Positions 8,842 through 17,703 of a stretch of DNA of 64,000 nucleotides are shown piece by piece. The DNA lies in contig JAEMSV010000001.1 of NCBI GenBank assembly GCA_016462625.1, positions 75,385 to 139,384 on the forward strand, given 5' to 3'. The translations under genes and the position numbers were made by a program. The notes under the pieces are model-generated. The model did no database searches. It was given only the letters and a program-made list of their open reading frames with translations, and was not told the DNA's origin. The DNA comes from Solirubrobacteraceae bacterium (GTDB lineage: Bacteria > Actinomycetota > Thermoleophilia > Solirubrobacterales > Solirubrobacteraceae). Position 1 is the stretch's first letter; every line of letters begins with the position of its first letter.

Positions 8842-10323
8842 ATGACCGCCACGTCGCCCAAGAACAAGCAGCTCGTCCTCGTTGCGATGATCTTCGCCGT
8901 CGCGATGATGTTCATCGACCAGACGATCGTCGCCCTGGCGATCCCCGGTCTACAGAAGGATCTCTCGCTCAGTGCGAGCGGGGCCCAATGGATCATCAAC
9001 GGGTACCTGCTGTCGCTGTCCGCGTTCTTCGCGTTCGGCGGCAAGCTCGCCGACGTCCTCGGCCATCGGCGCATGGTGCTGATCGGCGTCAGCGGGTTCG
9101 CCGTCGCCTCCGCGCTCTGCGGCGCGACGCCGATCGGCGCGCACGGTGAGGAATGGATGATCACGTTCCGCGTGATCCAGGGCGGCTTCGCCGCGCTGCT
9201 GTTCCCCGCTGCGCTGGCGATCGTCATCGGCGCCTTCCCGCTGGCCGAGCGCGGCCGTGCGCTCGCGACGTTCTTCGGCGTCACCGGCGCCCTGACCGCC
9301 GTCGGCCCGTTCGCCGGCGGCTACCTGACCGAGTGGACCTGGCGTTCGATCTTCTGGATCAACATCCCGGTCGCGATCGTCGCGATCGTCCTCACCCTGA
9401 AGGCCAAGCCCGCGCAGGAGCGCAGGATCGTCCCGATCGACTACCGCGGCGCCGTGCTGATCTCGGCGGCGATGGGCCTGATCGTCCTTGGCCTGCAGCA
9501 GGCGTCGGTGTGGGGCTGGACCGACACGCGGACGCTGGGCTGCGCGATCGTCGGCGCGGTGCTGCTCGCCGGGTTCGTCGCCTTCGAGCTGCGCCAGCGG
9601 AACCCGCTGATCGACATGCGGATCTTCGCCGAGAAGGCGTTCTCCTTCGACAGCGGCGTCCTGCTGCTGATGTCGACGGTCTTCGTGCCGGTGTTCTTCT
9701 TCGCCAGCGTCTACGCGCAGGGTGCGCTGGACTACAGCGCCACGCAGGCGGGCACGCTGCTGCTGGTGTTCTTCGGTGGCTACGTCGTCGCGGCGCAGCT
9801 CGGCGGGCGGATCGTGGATTCCCGCGGCGCGCGTCCTGCCGTCGTCGCGGGCTGCCTGATCTCCGCGGTCGGCTTCTTCCTCTGGGGCCAGTCGCTGACG
9901 AGCCTGGACTTCAGCGACCAGTGGCTGCGCCTGGCGATCGCCGGCGCGGGCCTGGGCCTCGTCCTCGGACCGGTCAGCGCGGATGCGCTCAGCCGGGCGG
10001 CGCGCGGCAGCTACGGCGAGGTGACGGGCGTCAACCAGACGGTCCGGAACTTCGGCGGCGCGCTCGGCATGGCGGTGCTCGGCTCGATCTTCACGGGTCA
10101 GCTCGGCGGCGGCGGGCTGGGAGCGGCCCCGCCGACGACCCTCCCGCCGGAGGCCCTGCACGCGATCCAGATGGACGTCGCCCACGCGACGCAGCACATC
10201 GCGTTCGTCATGGCCGGGATCATGGCGCTGGCCTTCGTCGTCGCGCAGGTCGGGATGGCGCGGGGGAAGCTGGTCGAGCGCACCGACCTGGCCGAGGCCT
10301 CGGGCGCGGGCGCGCCCGCCTAG
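8842..10323 (+). CDS. MFS transporter, DHA2 (EmrB/QacA) 14-TM drug-exporter family
   Basis: The ATG at 8842 follows the ribosome binding site AAGGAG. The 493-residue protein has the DHA2 hallmarks: TM1 with FIDQTIVALAIPGLQKDL, then WIINGYLL, the loop motif GKLADVLGHRRM, and motif C in TM5 (ALTAVGPFAGGYLTEWTWRSIFWINIP). These proteins export drugs and other amphipathic compounds by proton antiport. The 28-base distance to the secreted-protein gene suggests one transcript. The gene ends by overlapping the convergent response-regulator gene by 4 bases. The substrate is unknown. Confidence 0.92.
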   Translation: MTATSPKNKQLVLVAMIFAVAMMFIDQTIVALAIPGLQKDLSLSASGAQWIINGYLLSLSAFFAFGGKLADVLGHRRMVLIGVSGFAVASALCGATPIGAHGEEWMITFRVIQGGFAALLFPAALAIVIGAFPLAERGRALATFFGVTGALTAVGPFAGGYLTEWTWRSIFWINIPVAIVAIVLTLKAKPAQERRIVPIDYRGAVLISAAMGLIVLGLQQASVWGWTDTRTLGCAIVGAVLLAGFVAFELRQRNPLIDMRIFAEKAFSFDSGVLLLMSTVFVPVFFFASVYAQGALDYSATQAGTLLLVFFGGYVVAAQLGGRIVDSRGARPAVVAGCLISAVGFFLWGQSLTSLDFSDQWLRLAIAGAGLGLVLGPVSADALSRAARGSYGEVTGVNQTVRNFGGALGMAVLGSIFTGQLGGGGLGAAPPTTLPPEALHAIQMDVAHATQHIAFVMAGIMALAFVVAQVGMARGKLVERTDLAEASGAGAPA

Positions 10324-10961
10324 GGGTCCTGCAGCAGCCCGTGGTCCAGGGCGTAGCGGACGAGCTCGGCCCGCGTGGAGCGGCCGAGCTTCTGCTGCAC
10401 GTGCGCGCGGTGGGTCTCCACCGTCCGGATCGAGAGGAACAGCTGCTCGCCGATCTCGGCGTTCGTGTGCCCGAGCCCGATGAGCCGCAGCACCTCGACC
10501 TCGCGCTCGGTCAGGCCGCCGGGCCGCTGCTCGGCTTCGGTCGGCGCGGCGGCGAGCTTCGCGCCCAGCGCCGGTGCCAGGTAGGTCTCGCCGGCGGCGG
10601 CCCGGCGGATCGCCTCCACGAGCTCGGCGTCGGCGGCGTCCTTCAGCACGTACGCCGCCGCGCCCGCGCGCAGCGCCGCGCGCGCATACTCGGGGTCGTC
10701 CTGCATCGTGAGCACGACCGTCCGGGTGCCGGACGACTTCTCTGCGACGCTCGGGAGCGCGTCCAGCGACGTGAGCTCGCCCGGCATGTTGAGATCGAGC
10801 ACCAGGACGTCGGGCTTGTGGCCCAGCACCGCGCGCAGCGCCGCCTCGGCGTCGCCGGCCTCGGCGAGGACCTCGAAGTCGTCCTCGCCGTCGAGCAGCA
10901 GCCGCAGCCCCGAGCGGACAACGGCGTGGTCGTCGGCGAGCACGATTCCTATCCGAGCCAT
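10320..10961 (-). CDS. NarL/DevR-type LuxR-family response regulator
   Basis: This 213-residue protein has a receiver domain with acidic residues at ADDH (about 9-12), the phosphoacceptor Asp56 in DVLVLDLNMP, and the conserved Lys in YVLKDA. The C-terminal LuxR helix-turn-helix is GLTEREVEVLRLIGLGHTNAEIGEQLFLSIRTVETH. It is the last gene of a leftward unit with a FAD oxidoreductase (21-base gap) and a GAF histidine kinase, so its cognate kinase is almost certainly the product of 12234-13898. The target genes are unknown; the oxidoreductase in the same unit is a natural candidate. Confidence 0.92.
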   Translation of the reverse strand: MARIGIVLADDHAVVRSGLRLLLDGEDDFEVLAEAGDAEAALRAVLGHKPDVLVLDLNMPGELTSLDALPSVAEKSSGTRTVVLTMQDDPEYARAALRAGAAAYVLKDAADAELVEAIRRAAAGETYLAPALGAKLAAAPTEAEQRPGGLTEREVEVLRLIGLGHTNAEIGEQLFLSIRTVETHRAHVQQKLGRSTRAELVRYALDHGLLQDP

Positions 10962-10982
10962 GGCCTGAAGGTACCCGGACGG

Positions 10983-12167
10983 TCAGCGGTCGGGCGTTAG
11001 CGCGCCGGTCCGCTCGGCCTCACGCCAGCGCTGCTCGGCCTCGAGCCGGGCGAGGTGGGGGGCGAGGAAACGCGTCGAGATCTTGCTCGGAGGCCACCAC
11101 AGCGGCGCGTCGGCGGCCGTTGACGTCCCGTCGGGGTCGTCCAGTTCCGCGCGCAGGAACAGCGGCCCGTGCGACGTGGGCAACAGCCCGCGGAGGACCG
11201 GTCGCAGCGGCTGGGGCTGGACGTCGGCGCCCGCCGTGGCGGCGATGTGCGCGGCGGCGACGGCCGCCTGCTGCGCAGCGAGCCCGCCCTGCCGGATGGG
11301 CGTCGTGGTGCCGTCTCCCGCGGCGTAGACGTCGGCGAGTCCGACCACGCGGCTGCGCGCGTCGACGGGGATGAAGCCATGGACGTCGCGGGGGATGCCT
11401 TCCAGCCGCGGGCCGTGGGCGACCGGGAGGCTGACGATCCGGTCGGCCTCCATCCAGTGCCCACCGATCCGCAGCGCGCCCGGGGAGACGACATCGGGGT
11501 GGACGCCGGTGTGCAGGTCGACGCCTGCGCGTTCCAGCGCGGCGAGGACCTCGGCGCTGGCGCGCGCGCCGAACACGTCGAGCGGCGCGGCCTCGTGGGT
11601 CACCACGCTGACCCGCGTGTCGTCGAGGCCTCGTTCCTCCGCCCACGCGACGGTCAGGAGGGCGACCTCATAGGCGGGCAGCGACCACGCCACACCGTCG
11701 GGGACCACGATCGCGACATGCGGCGCAAGCCCTTCATCGAGGTCTCCGAGCAGCTCGTCGAAGTCCGCGGCGTCGTGCTCACGGTCGAAGCTCACCGCGT
11801 GCTCGAAGGCCGGGTCGGCGTGCGCGCCGGTGGCGAGCAGCAGGACGTCGTAGGCGAACTCGGCGCCGCCGGCCGTACGCACGACGCGCTGCGCGGGATC
11901 GACGTCGCGGACCATCCCGATGTGCAGCTCGGCGCCGAGCGGGGCGCAGAGCTCCGACAGGGGGTACCGCCGGGGCGCGCCTCGCCCGAATGGCTCGCCG
12001 AGCTCCAGCGGGCGGTAGACGAACGCGTCGGTCGCGGCGATGACGACGGAGGCGACACGGTCCTCGGCCAGCGTCTTCAGACCGACGAGGGCTTCGAGCG
12101 CCGCCACCCCGCCGCCGGCGATGACCACGCGCAGTGGATCACGCACGGAAGGGTCGTGAGGCTGCAT
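10983..12167 (-). CDS. NAD(P)/FAD-dependent oxidoreductase, NDH-2-like
   Basis: The 394-residue product has an N-terminal FAD dinucleotide-binding motif (VVIAGGGVAALEAL), the ATG motif of two-dinucleotide-fold flavoproteins (LLLATGAHADP), and a late FAD motif with VYAAGDGTTTPIRQGGLAAQQA. It resembles NADH dehydrogenase II/sulfide:quinone-reductase-like proteins. It has only one obvious Cys (LSELCAPLG) and lacks the redox cysteines of true SQR, so sulfide oxidation is unlikely. It sits between a two-component kinase and its regulator in the same orientation (66- and 21-base gaps). A redox or respiratory role linked to that sensor is likely but unproven. Confidence 0.8.
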   Translation of the reverse strand: MQPHDPSVRDPLRVVIAGGGVAALEALVGLKTLAEDRVASVVIAATDAFVYRPLELGEPFGRGAPRRYPLSELCAPLGAELHIGMVRDVDPAQRVVRTAGGAEFAYDVLLLATGAHADPAFEHAVSFDREHDAADFDELLGDLDEGLAPHVAIVVPDGVAWSLPAYEVALLTVAWAEERGLDDTRVSVVTHEAAPLDVFGARASAEVLAALERAGVDLHTGVHPDVVSPGALRIGGHWMEADRIVSLPVAHGPRLEGIPRDVHGFIPVDARSRVVGLADVYAAGDGTTTPIRQGGLAAQQAAVAAAHIAATAGADVQPQPLRPVLRGLLPTSHGPLFLRAELDDPDGTSTAADAPLWWPPSKISTRFLAPHLARLEAEQRWREAERTGALTPDR

Positions 12168-12233
12168 CCATGCAGGATCCGCCCGTGGCGGGACCGCAGC
12201 GTCCGCCCCTCACCGCCGACCCGCTGCGGGAAA

Positions 12234-13898
12234 TCACGGAGCGCAGGGGAAGCGCGCGGCGATCCGGGTGCCGGTCGCGTCCGACGCGATGTCGAGCCGG
12301 CCTCCGGTCAGCCCCACCCGCTCGCGCATGCCGCGCAGGCCGAGGCCCGTCGACGGGGCCCTGGGGTCGAAGCCCGCACCGTCATCGCGGACGGTCAGCA
12401 GCAGCTGACCGGCCTCGGCCCGCAGCGCGACGGATGCAGTCCGTGCGCCGGCGTGCCGCGCGACGTTGGTCAGGGCCTCCTGCGCGACGCGGTAGACCGC
12501 GGTCTCGAGGTCGGGGTCGAGCCGGGTGCCGCCGAGCTCGATCGCGGCGCTCGTCTCGACCCCCTCGCGGGCGGCGAAGCTCTGGGCGAGCGTCTGCAGC
12601 GCGGGCCCCAGGCCCAGCTCGTCGAGCGCGGCCGGGCGGAGGTCGGCGATGATCGCGCGCAGGTTCGTGATCTCCTGGGAGATCTGCTCCATCGCCGACC
12701 GCGCAGCCGCCTGGGTGCGTTCCTCGTCCTCCCCGCGGGCGGCGACGGACAGCAGCATCTTCAGTCCGCCGAGCCCCTGCAGCGTCTCGTCGTGCAGCTC
12801 GCGCGCCCAGCGGCGGCGCTCTGCCTCGGCGGACTCCAGCATCGCCTCCAGGCGGCCGGCCTCGACGGACTTCGCGATCGCCACGGCGATCGCGGCGCTC
12901 GCCGCGCACGCACGCAGGACCTGCTCGTCGTCGCCGTCGAACCGGCCCTGGTCGTCGGTCCGGTCGAAGGCGCACAGCAGCCCGAGTCGCCGCTCGCGAT
13001 AGATGAGCGGAACGAGCAGTGCGCTGGACGCGTCCGGCACGCCGAGACGCGCGCTGTCGAGCAGCGGGTCGGCGTCGACGTCGTCGATCCGGACCGGGGC
13101 GGTGCCCAGCAGCGCCTCGCCGGCGCGCGATCCGGCGATCTCCACGCCCCGGTCGCCCGCGATCTGGCCCGCACCGGCGGCGACCCGCAGCGTGTCGCCG
13201 TCACGGAGCAGGACGACGACGCTGCGCGCCGCCACGAGCGTCCGGGCCCGTGCGACGATCAGCTCGAGGATGCGGTCGAGGTCGGTCTCGGCCCCGACGG
13301 CCTGCGTGATCGCCGCGGTCGCCTCGAAGCCGCGCACCACCCGCTCGAGCTCATGCCGGCGCGCGTCGAGCGTCTCGTACAGGCCGGCGTTCTCGATCGC
13401 GATCGCGGCCCAGTCGGCGAGGACGACGACGGACGCCTCGTCGCGTTCGTCGAAGTCACCGCCGCCCGCCTTCTCGGTGAGGTAGAGGTTGCCCCAGGCG
13501 TGTCCGCGGATCATGACCGGCACGCCGAGGAACGACCCCATCGGCGGGTGGCGGGGCGGGAAGCCAAAGGATCGTGGGTGGGCGCCGACGTCGTGCAGGC
13601 GCAGCGGCCGGGGCTCGTCGATCAGCACGCCGAGGATGCCGCGGCCGCGCGGCAGGTCCCCGATCGCGCGGTGCGTCTCGGCGTCGATCCCGCGGGTGAT
13701 GAAGCGGCTCAGCGCGACCCGCTCGGCGTCGAGGACGCCCATCGCGGCGTACCGCGCCCCGGTGAGCTCCCGGGCGACGTCGAGCAGCCGGTCGAGCACC
13801 TGCTCGACGCGCAGCTCGCTGACGAGATCCCGGCCCGCCTCGACGAGTCGTTCGAGTCGGGCAGGGTCGAGAGAGGCAAGGGCGGCGCGGTCCGGCAT
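12234..13898 (-). CDS. DevS/DosT-like GAF-domain sensor histidine kinase
   Basis: This 554-residue protein contains two GAF domains (about 32-165 and 190-330), a HisKA_3 dimerisation domain with phospho-His369 (WARELHDETLQG), and a HATPase domain ending in GLGLRGMRERV. GAF-1 carries GFPPRHPPM with His117 at the position of the haem-ligand His149 of M. tuberculosis DosS, and Tyr139 (GNLYLTEK) 22 residues later, like Tyr171. At the DosS Glu87 position the residue is Gly54, as in DosT (Gly85). This predicts a haem-bound O2/NO/CO sensor acting on the nearby NarL-type regulator. No transmembrane segment is seen, so it is cytosolic. Haem binding is inferred from conserved positions. Confidence 0.88.
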   Translation of the reverse strand: MPDRAALASLDPARLERLVEAGRDLVSELRVEQVLDRLLDVARELTGARYAAMGVLDAERVALSRFITRGIDAETHRAIGDLPRGRGILGVLIDEPRPLRLHDVGAHPRSFGFPPRHPPMGSFLGVPVMIRGHAWGNLYLTEKAGGGDFDERDEASVVVLADWAAIAIENAGLYETLDARRHELERVVRGFEATAAITQAVGAETDLDRILELIVARARTLVAARSVVVLLRDGDTLRVAAGAGQIAGDRGVEIAGSRAGEALLGTAPVRIDDVDADPLLDSARLGVPDASSALLVPLIYRERRLGLLCAFDRTDDQGRFDGDDEQVLRACAASAAIAVAIAKSVEAGRLEAMLESAEAERRRWARELHDETLQGLGGLKMLLSVAARGEDEERTQAAARSAMEQISQEITNLRAIIADLRPAALDELGLGPALQTLAQSFAAREGVETSAAIELGGTRLDPDLETAVYRVAQEALTNVARHAGARTASVALRAEAGQLLLTVRDDGAGFDPRAPSTGLGLRGMRERVGLTGGRLDIASDATGTRIAARFPCAP

Positions 13899-13966
13899 CG
13901 GTCCATTCTGTCAGCGGCGTATCGTCTCGCTTCGTCCCCCGCTTCGCCCCGGATGGAGAGCCCGAG

Positions 13967-15145
13967 ATGAGCACGATGACGTCGGCGAGCCTGCCGCTCG
14001 TTCCCACCGACGACGAGATCGCGATCCGTGAAGCGGTTCGCGCCGTCTGCGAGCCGTACGGCGGCCGCTACGCCCGCAAGAAGTACGCGGCCGAGGAGCC
14101 GCCCACCGAGCTCTGGAACGCGCTCGCCGAGAAGGGCTTCGTCGGCGCGAACGTCCCCGAGGAATGGGGCGGCGGCGGGATGGGGATGAACGGGCTGCAG
14201 ATGATCGCTGAGGAGATCGCGGCGGCCGGTGGCGCCACGCTCATGCTCGTCGTGTCGTCGGCGATCGGCGGCTCGGTCCTCGCGCGGCACGGCTCGCCCG
14301 AGCAGAACGACCGCTGGCTGCGGGGGATCGCGGCGGGCACGACGAAGCTCGCGTTCGCCATCACCGAGCCCGACGCAGGTACGAACTCGCACAACCTCCG
14401 CACCGAGCTGCGGCGGGATGGAGGCTCGTACCGGCTGAAGGGTCAGAAGACGTTCATCTCCGGCGTCGAGGACGCCGACGCGGTGCTGGTCGTCGCCCGG
14501 TTCCGGCGCGCCGACGGCGAGCTGGGGATGCCGTGCCTGTGCATCGTCGACGTCGACGCCCCCGGCTTCACCCGGGACGTGATCCCCATGCCGTACATGG
14601 GCGCCGACCGGCAGTGGACGCTGTTCTTCGACGACGTCGAGGTGGGGACCGACCGGCTCGTCGGCGGCGAGGAGGGCGGGCTCGCCCCGGTGTTCGACGG
14701 CCTGAACCCCGAGCGGATCATCGTCGCGGCGCTCGCCAACGGCAGCGCCCGTCTCGCGCTCGACAAGGCGGCGGAGTACGCGAAGGACCGCGAGGTGTGG
14801 GGGACGCCGATCGGCACGCATCAGGCGGTCGCGCACCCGCTGGCCAAGGCGAAGGTCGAGCTCGAGCTCGCGCGCCTCATGACCCAGAAGGCCGCGGTCC
14901 TGTTCGACGCGGGCGCGCCGGGGGCCGGTGAGGCGTCGAACTTCGCGAAGTACGCGGCCGCCGAGGCGGCGATCCACTCCGTGGACGCGGCGATCCAGAC
15001 GCACGGCGGCAACGGCTTCACCATCGAGTACGGCATCTCGGACATGTGGTGGGCCACCCGCCTGATGCGAACCGCGCCGGTGAGCGCGGAGATGGTCCTC
15101 AACTACGTGGCCCAGCACTCCCTCGGCCTGCCGAAGTCCTACTGA
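13967..15145 (+). CDS. Acyl-CoA dehydrogenase family protein
   Basis: The 392-residue protein has the usual ACAD order: N-terminal helices, a middle beta domain with the FAD-binding stretch AFAITEPDAGTNSHNL, then the C-terminal helical domain with GSARLALDKAAEYAKDREVWG and IQTHGGNGFTIEY. The canonical catalytic Glu segment (YEGT) is not evident; the corresponding C-terminus reads MRTAPVSAEMVLNYVAQHSLGLPKSY. It opens a five-gene operon, its stop overlapping the next start (TGATG). Together with the APH-like kinase three genes downstream it recalls the two domains of mammalian ACAD10/11. The substrate is probably a CoA thioester; chain type is unknown. Confidence 0.88.
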   Translation: MSTMTSASLPLVPTDDEIAIREAVRAVCEPYGGRYARKKYAAEEPPTELWNALAEKGFVGANVPEEWGGGGMGMNGLQMIAEEIAAAGGATLMLVVSSAIGGSVLARHGSPEQNDRWLRGIAAGTTKLAFAITEPDAGTNSHNLRTELRRDGGSYRLKGQKTFISGVEDADAVLVVARFRRADGELGMPCLCIVDVDAPGFTRDVIPMPYMGADRQWTLFFDDVEVGTDRLVGGEEGGLAPVFDGLNPERIIVAALANGSARLALDKAAEYAKDREVWGTPIGTHQAVAHPLAKAKVELELARLMTQKAAVLFDAGAPGAGEASNFAKYAAAEAAIHSVDAAIQTHGGNGFTIEYGISDMWWATRLMRTAPVSAEMVLNYVAQHSLGLPKSY

Positions 15146-16932
15146 TGAGCGTGCGGATCGGCAGCTGGGCCGGCTTCTGGGGCGACTCGCGCGGCGCGGC
15201 GAAGCAGCTGGTGCTGGGCACGGAGCTCGACTACCTCGTCGGCGACCACCTGGCCGAGATCACCATGGCGCTGCTCGCGCGGTTCCGGATGAAGGACCCG
15301 ACGCTGGGCTACGTCCCCGACGTGGTGAAGGGGCTCGCGCCGCTGATGGGCGAGCTCTCGGCGCGCGGCGTGAAGGTCATCACCAATGCAGGCGGGCTGA
15401 ACCCGGCCGGCTGCGCGGCGGCGCTGCGCGATGCCGCCGCGGAGGCGGGCGTCTCGCTGAAGGTGGCGTGGGTCGAGGGCGACGACGTCCTCCCACGGCT
15501 GCCGGGGCTGCGCGAGGCCGGTGCGGTCGACATGTTCACGGGCGAGGCGCTCCCCGAGCACGCCCTGACGATGAACGCGTACCTCGGCGCCCGCCCGATC
15601 GCCACCGCGCTCGACATGGGCGCGGACATCGTCGTGACCGGCCGCTGCGCCGACTCCGCGCTCGTCCTCGGCCCGCTCATGCACGAGTTCGGGTGGAGCG
15701 ACGACGACTTCGACCTGCTGTCGGCGGGCTCGCTGATCGGCCACGTCGTCGAGTGCGGCACGCAGTGCACGGGCGGCCTGTTCACCGACTGGTGGACGGT
15801 TCCCGGCTGGGAGAACATGGGCTACCCGGTGGCCGAGTGCGAGGCCGACGGTACCGCGGTCATCGGAAAGCCCGACGGGACCGGCGGCCTCGTGACGCCG
15901 CCGACCGTCGGCGAGCAGATCCTCTACGAGATCGGCGACCCGGGCGCGTACATCCTGCCCGACGTCGTGTGTGACTGGCGCTCGGTGCAGCTCGAGCAGG
16001 TCGGCTCCGAGCGGGTGCGGGTCTCGGGCGCGAAGGGCAGTGCGCCGACCGGCTCGTACAAGGCGACCACGACTGCGCTCGACGGGTTCCGGATGCTCGC
16101 GACGATGGCGTTCAACGGCCTCGACGCAGCGGGCCGCGCGCGCCGCGCGGGCGAGGCGATGCTCGCCCGGACCGAGCGGCTGGCCGGCGAGAAGGGGCTG
16201 GCGCCGTTCTCGCAGACGTCGGTCGAGGTCTCCGGCGGTGGCGACGCCGAGGGGCGGCCGGGCGCGATCACGGACGGCCGCGAGGCGGTCGTGAAGATCG
16301 GCGCGCGGCATGCCGACCAGGCCGCGCTGGCGATCCTCAGCACCGAGATGATCCCGTTCGGGCTCATCGCCCAGGGGCTGACGGGTGTCGCGTCGGGACG
16401 GCCCAAGCCCCAGCCCGTGATCCGCCTGTTCCACGTGCTCGTCGACAAGGCGTCGGTGCCCGTCACCGTGACGCTCGGCGACGAGACGCGGGCGGTGGAG
16501 GTGGCGCCGGGGAACGCGGAGGTGCCGGGGACGGAGCCGCTCGCCGAGCCCGCGGCCGTGGCTTCGGGCGGCGGCGAGACCGTCACCGTCCCGCTCCGCG
16601 CGATCGCGTACGCCCGCAGCGGCGACAAGGGCAACGACGCGAACGTCGGGGTGATGGCGCGGCGGCCGGAGTTCGTCTCCGTCATCCACGAGCAGGTGAC
16701 CGCGGCCCGCGTCGCCGAGGTCTTCGGCGCGTGGCTCGAGGGCGACGTCCGGCGCTGGGAGCTCCCCGGCCTCGGTGCGATCAACATCCTCATGCGCGAC
16801 GTCCTGGGCGGGCGCGGCGGAACGTCGTCGCTGCGGCTCGACCCGCAGGGCAAGTCCTACGGGGCGATCCTGCTGGCGCTGCCGGTCACCGTGCCCGCGG
16901 CGTGGGAGCGCGAGGGTCTGCTCGGCGGATAG
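15145..16932 (+). CDS. AtuA-like (DUF1446) acyclic terpene utilization family protein
   Basis: The ATG at 15145 overlaps the upstream stop by one base, giving 595 residues. The large N-terminal DUF1446 domain contains VKVITNAGGLNPAGCAAALRD and VVTGRCADSALVLGPL. The C-terminal domain (about 470-590) begins VPLRAIAYARSGDKGNDANVGVMARRPEF, the ferredoxin-fold-like tail of AtuA proteins. AtuA is needed for citronellol/geraniol catabolism in Pseudomonas, but its reaction is undefined. Here it lies among ACAD, SDR, kinase and ADH genes, which supports a role in degrading a hydroxylated or branched acyl compound. The companion AtuC/AtuF carboxylase genes are not in this window. Confidence 0.85.
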   Translation: MSVRIGSWAGFWGDSRGAAKQLVLGTELDYLVGDHLAEITMALLARFRMKDPTLGYVPDVVKGLAPLMGELSARGVKVITNAGGLNPAGCAAALRDAAAEAGVSLKVAWVEGDDVLPRLPGLREAGAVDMFTGEALPEHALTMNAYLGARPIATALDMGADIVVTGRCADSALVLGPLMHEFGWSDDDFDLLSAGSLIGHVVECGTQCTGGLFTDWWTVPGWENMGYPVAECEADGTAVIGKPDGTGGLVTPPTVGEQILYEIGDPGAYILPDVVCDWRSVQLEQVGSERVRVSGAKGSAPTGSYKATTTALDGFRMLATMAFNGLDAAGRARRAGEAMLARTERLAGEKGLAPFSQTSVEVSGGGDAEGRPGAITDGREAVVKIGARHADQAALAILSTEMIPFGLIAQGLTGVASGRPKPQPVIRLFHVLVDKASVPVTVTLGDETRAVEVAPGNAEVPGTEPLAEPAAVASGGGETVTVPLRAIAYARSGDKGNDANVGVMARRPEFVSVIHEQVTAARVAEVFGAWLEGDVRRWELPGLGAINILMRDVLGGRGGTSSLRLDPQGKSYGAILLALPVTVPAAWEREGLLGG

Positions 16933-16944
16933 GCTCGCGCGCTC

Positions 16945-17703
16945 GTGGGAGGAGACCTGTTCGACCTCAGTGGGAAGGTCTGCCTGGTCACCGGCGGGAG
17001 CCGGGGGCTGGGCAAGGAGATGGTCCACGCGTTCGCGCAGCACGGCGCCGACGTGATCGTCGCGAGCCGCAAGCTCGGCGCGTGCCAGGCGGTCGCCGTC
17101 GACGTCCGCGAGCAGTACGGGCGCCGCGCGGCCGCGCTGCCGGTCAACGTCAGCGACTGGGACCAGTGCGACGCGCTCGTCGAGGCCGCGTACGCGGAGT
17201 TCGGCCGGGTCGACGTGCTCGTCAACAACGCGGGCATGTCGCCGCTGTACCCGAGCCTCCCGGAGGTCGAGGAAGCGCTCTTCGACAAGGTCATCACGCT
17301 GAACCTCCGTGGGCCGTTCCGCCTGGGCTCCCTCATCGGCGCGCGGATGGCGGAGGGCGACGGCGGCTCGATCATCAACATCTCCTCCGTGGGCTCGATC
17401 CGGCCGCGGCCGGAGTACCTGCCCTACGCGGCGGCGAAGGCCGGGCTCAACGCGCTGACGGAGGGATTTGCCGCGGCGTTCGGACCGACCGTCCGGTGCA
17501 ACACGATCATGGCGGGGATGTTCGCCACGGACATCGCGAAGGCGTGGGACCGGGCAGCGGTCGACACCATGGCGAAGCAGATGTTCGCCCTCGGCCGGGT
17601 CGGGGAGCCGCACGAGATCGTGGGCGCCGCGCTGTACCTGGCCTCCGACGCGTCGAGCTACTGCACCGGCGCGACTCTGCGACTCGACGGAGGCGGCCAA
17701 TGA
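16945..17703 (+). CDS. Short-chain dehydrogenase/reductase (SDR)
   Basis: This 252-residue classical SDR has the NAD(P)-binding motif TGGSRGLG near its N-terminus, NNAG at about residue 93, the catalytic Ser in INISSVGS, and YxxxK in YAAAK. The C-terminus ends with ASSYCTGATLRLDGGG, typical of FabG-like enzymes. I take the GTG at 16945 as start, but GGGAGGAG lies just inside the gene, so a CTG at 16957 (LFDLSGK) is also possible. It probably oxidises or reduces a hydroxy/keto intermediate in the operon's pathway. Its stop overlaps the next start by 4 bases (ATGA). Confidence 0.88.
   Translation: MGGDLFDLSGKVCLVTGGSRGLGKEMVHAFAQHGADVIVASRKLGACQAVAVDVREQYGRRAAALPVNVSDWDQCDALVEAAYAEFGRVDVLVNNAGMSPLYPSLPEVEEALFDKVITLNLRGPFRLGSLIGARMAEGDGGSIINISSVGSIRPRPEYLPYAAAKAGLNALTEGFAAAFGPTVRCNTIMAGMFATDIAKAWDRAAVDTMAKQMFALGRVGEPHEIVGAALYLASDASSYCTGATLRLDGGGQ

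Noticed and set aside
10983..12167. Call as a second sulfide:quinone oxidoreductase
   Set aside because: The redox cysteines are absent. Only general FAD/NAD motifs are present, so the NDH-2-like label is kept.
11169..13970. 933-residue plus-strand open frame antisense to the FAD oxidoreductase and GAF kinase
   Set aside because: It is a product of high GC content. It has no domain, while the minus strand carries full, motif-complete genes across the same span.
15139..17700. 853-residue minus-strand open frame opposite AtuA and SDR genes
   Set aside because: The plus-strand genes have intact family motifs and gapless start/stop overlaps. The antisense frame has none.
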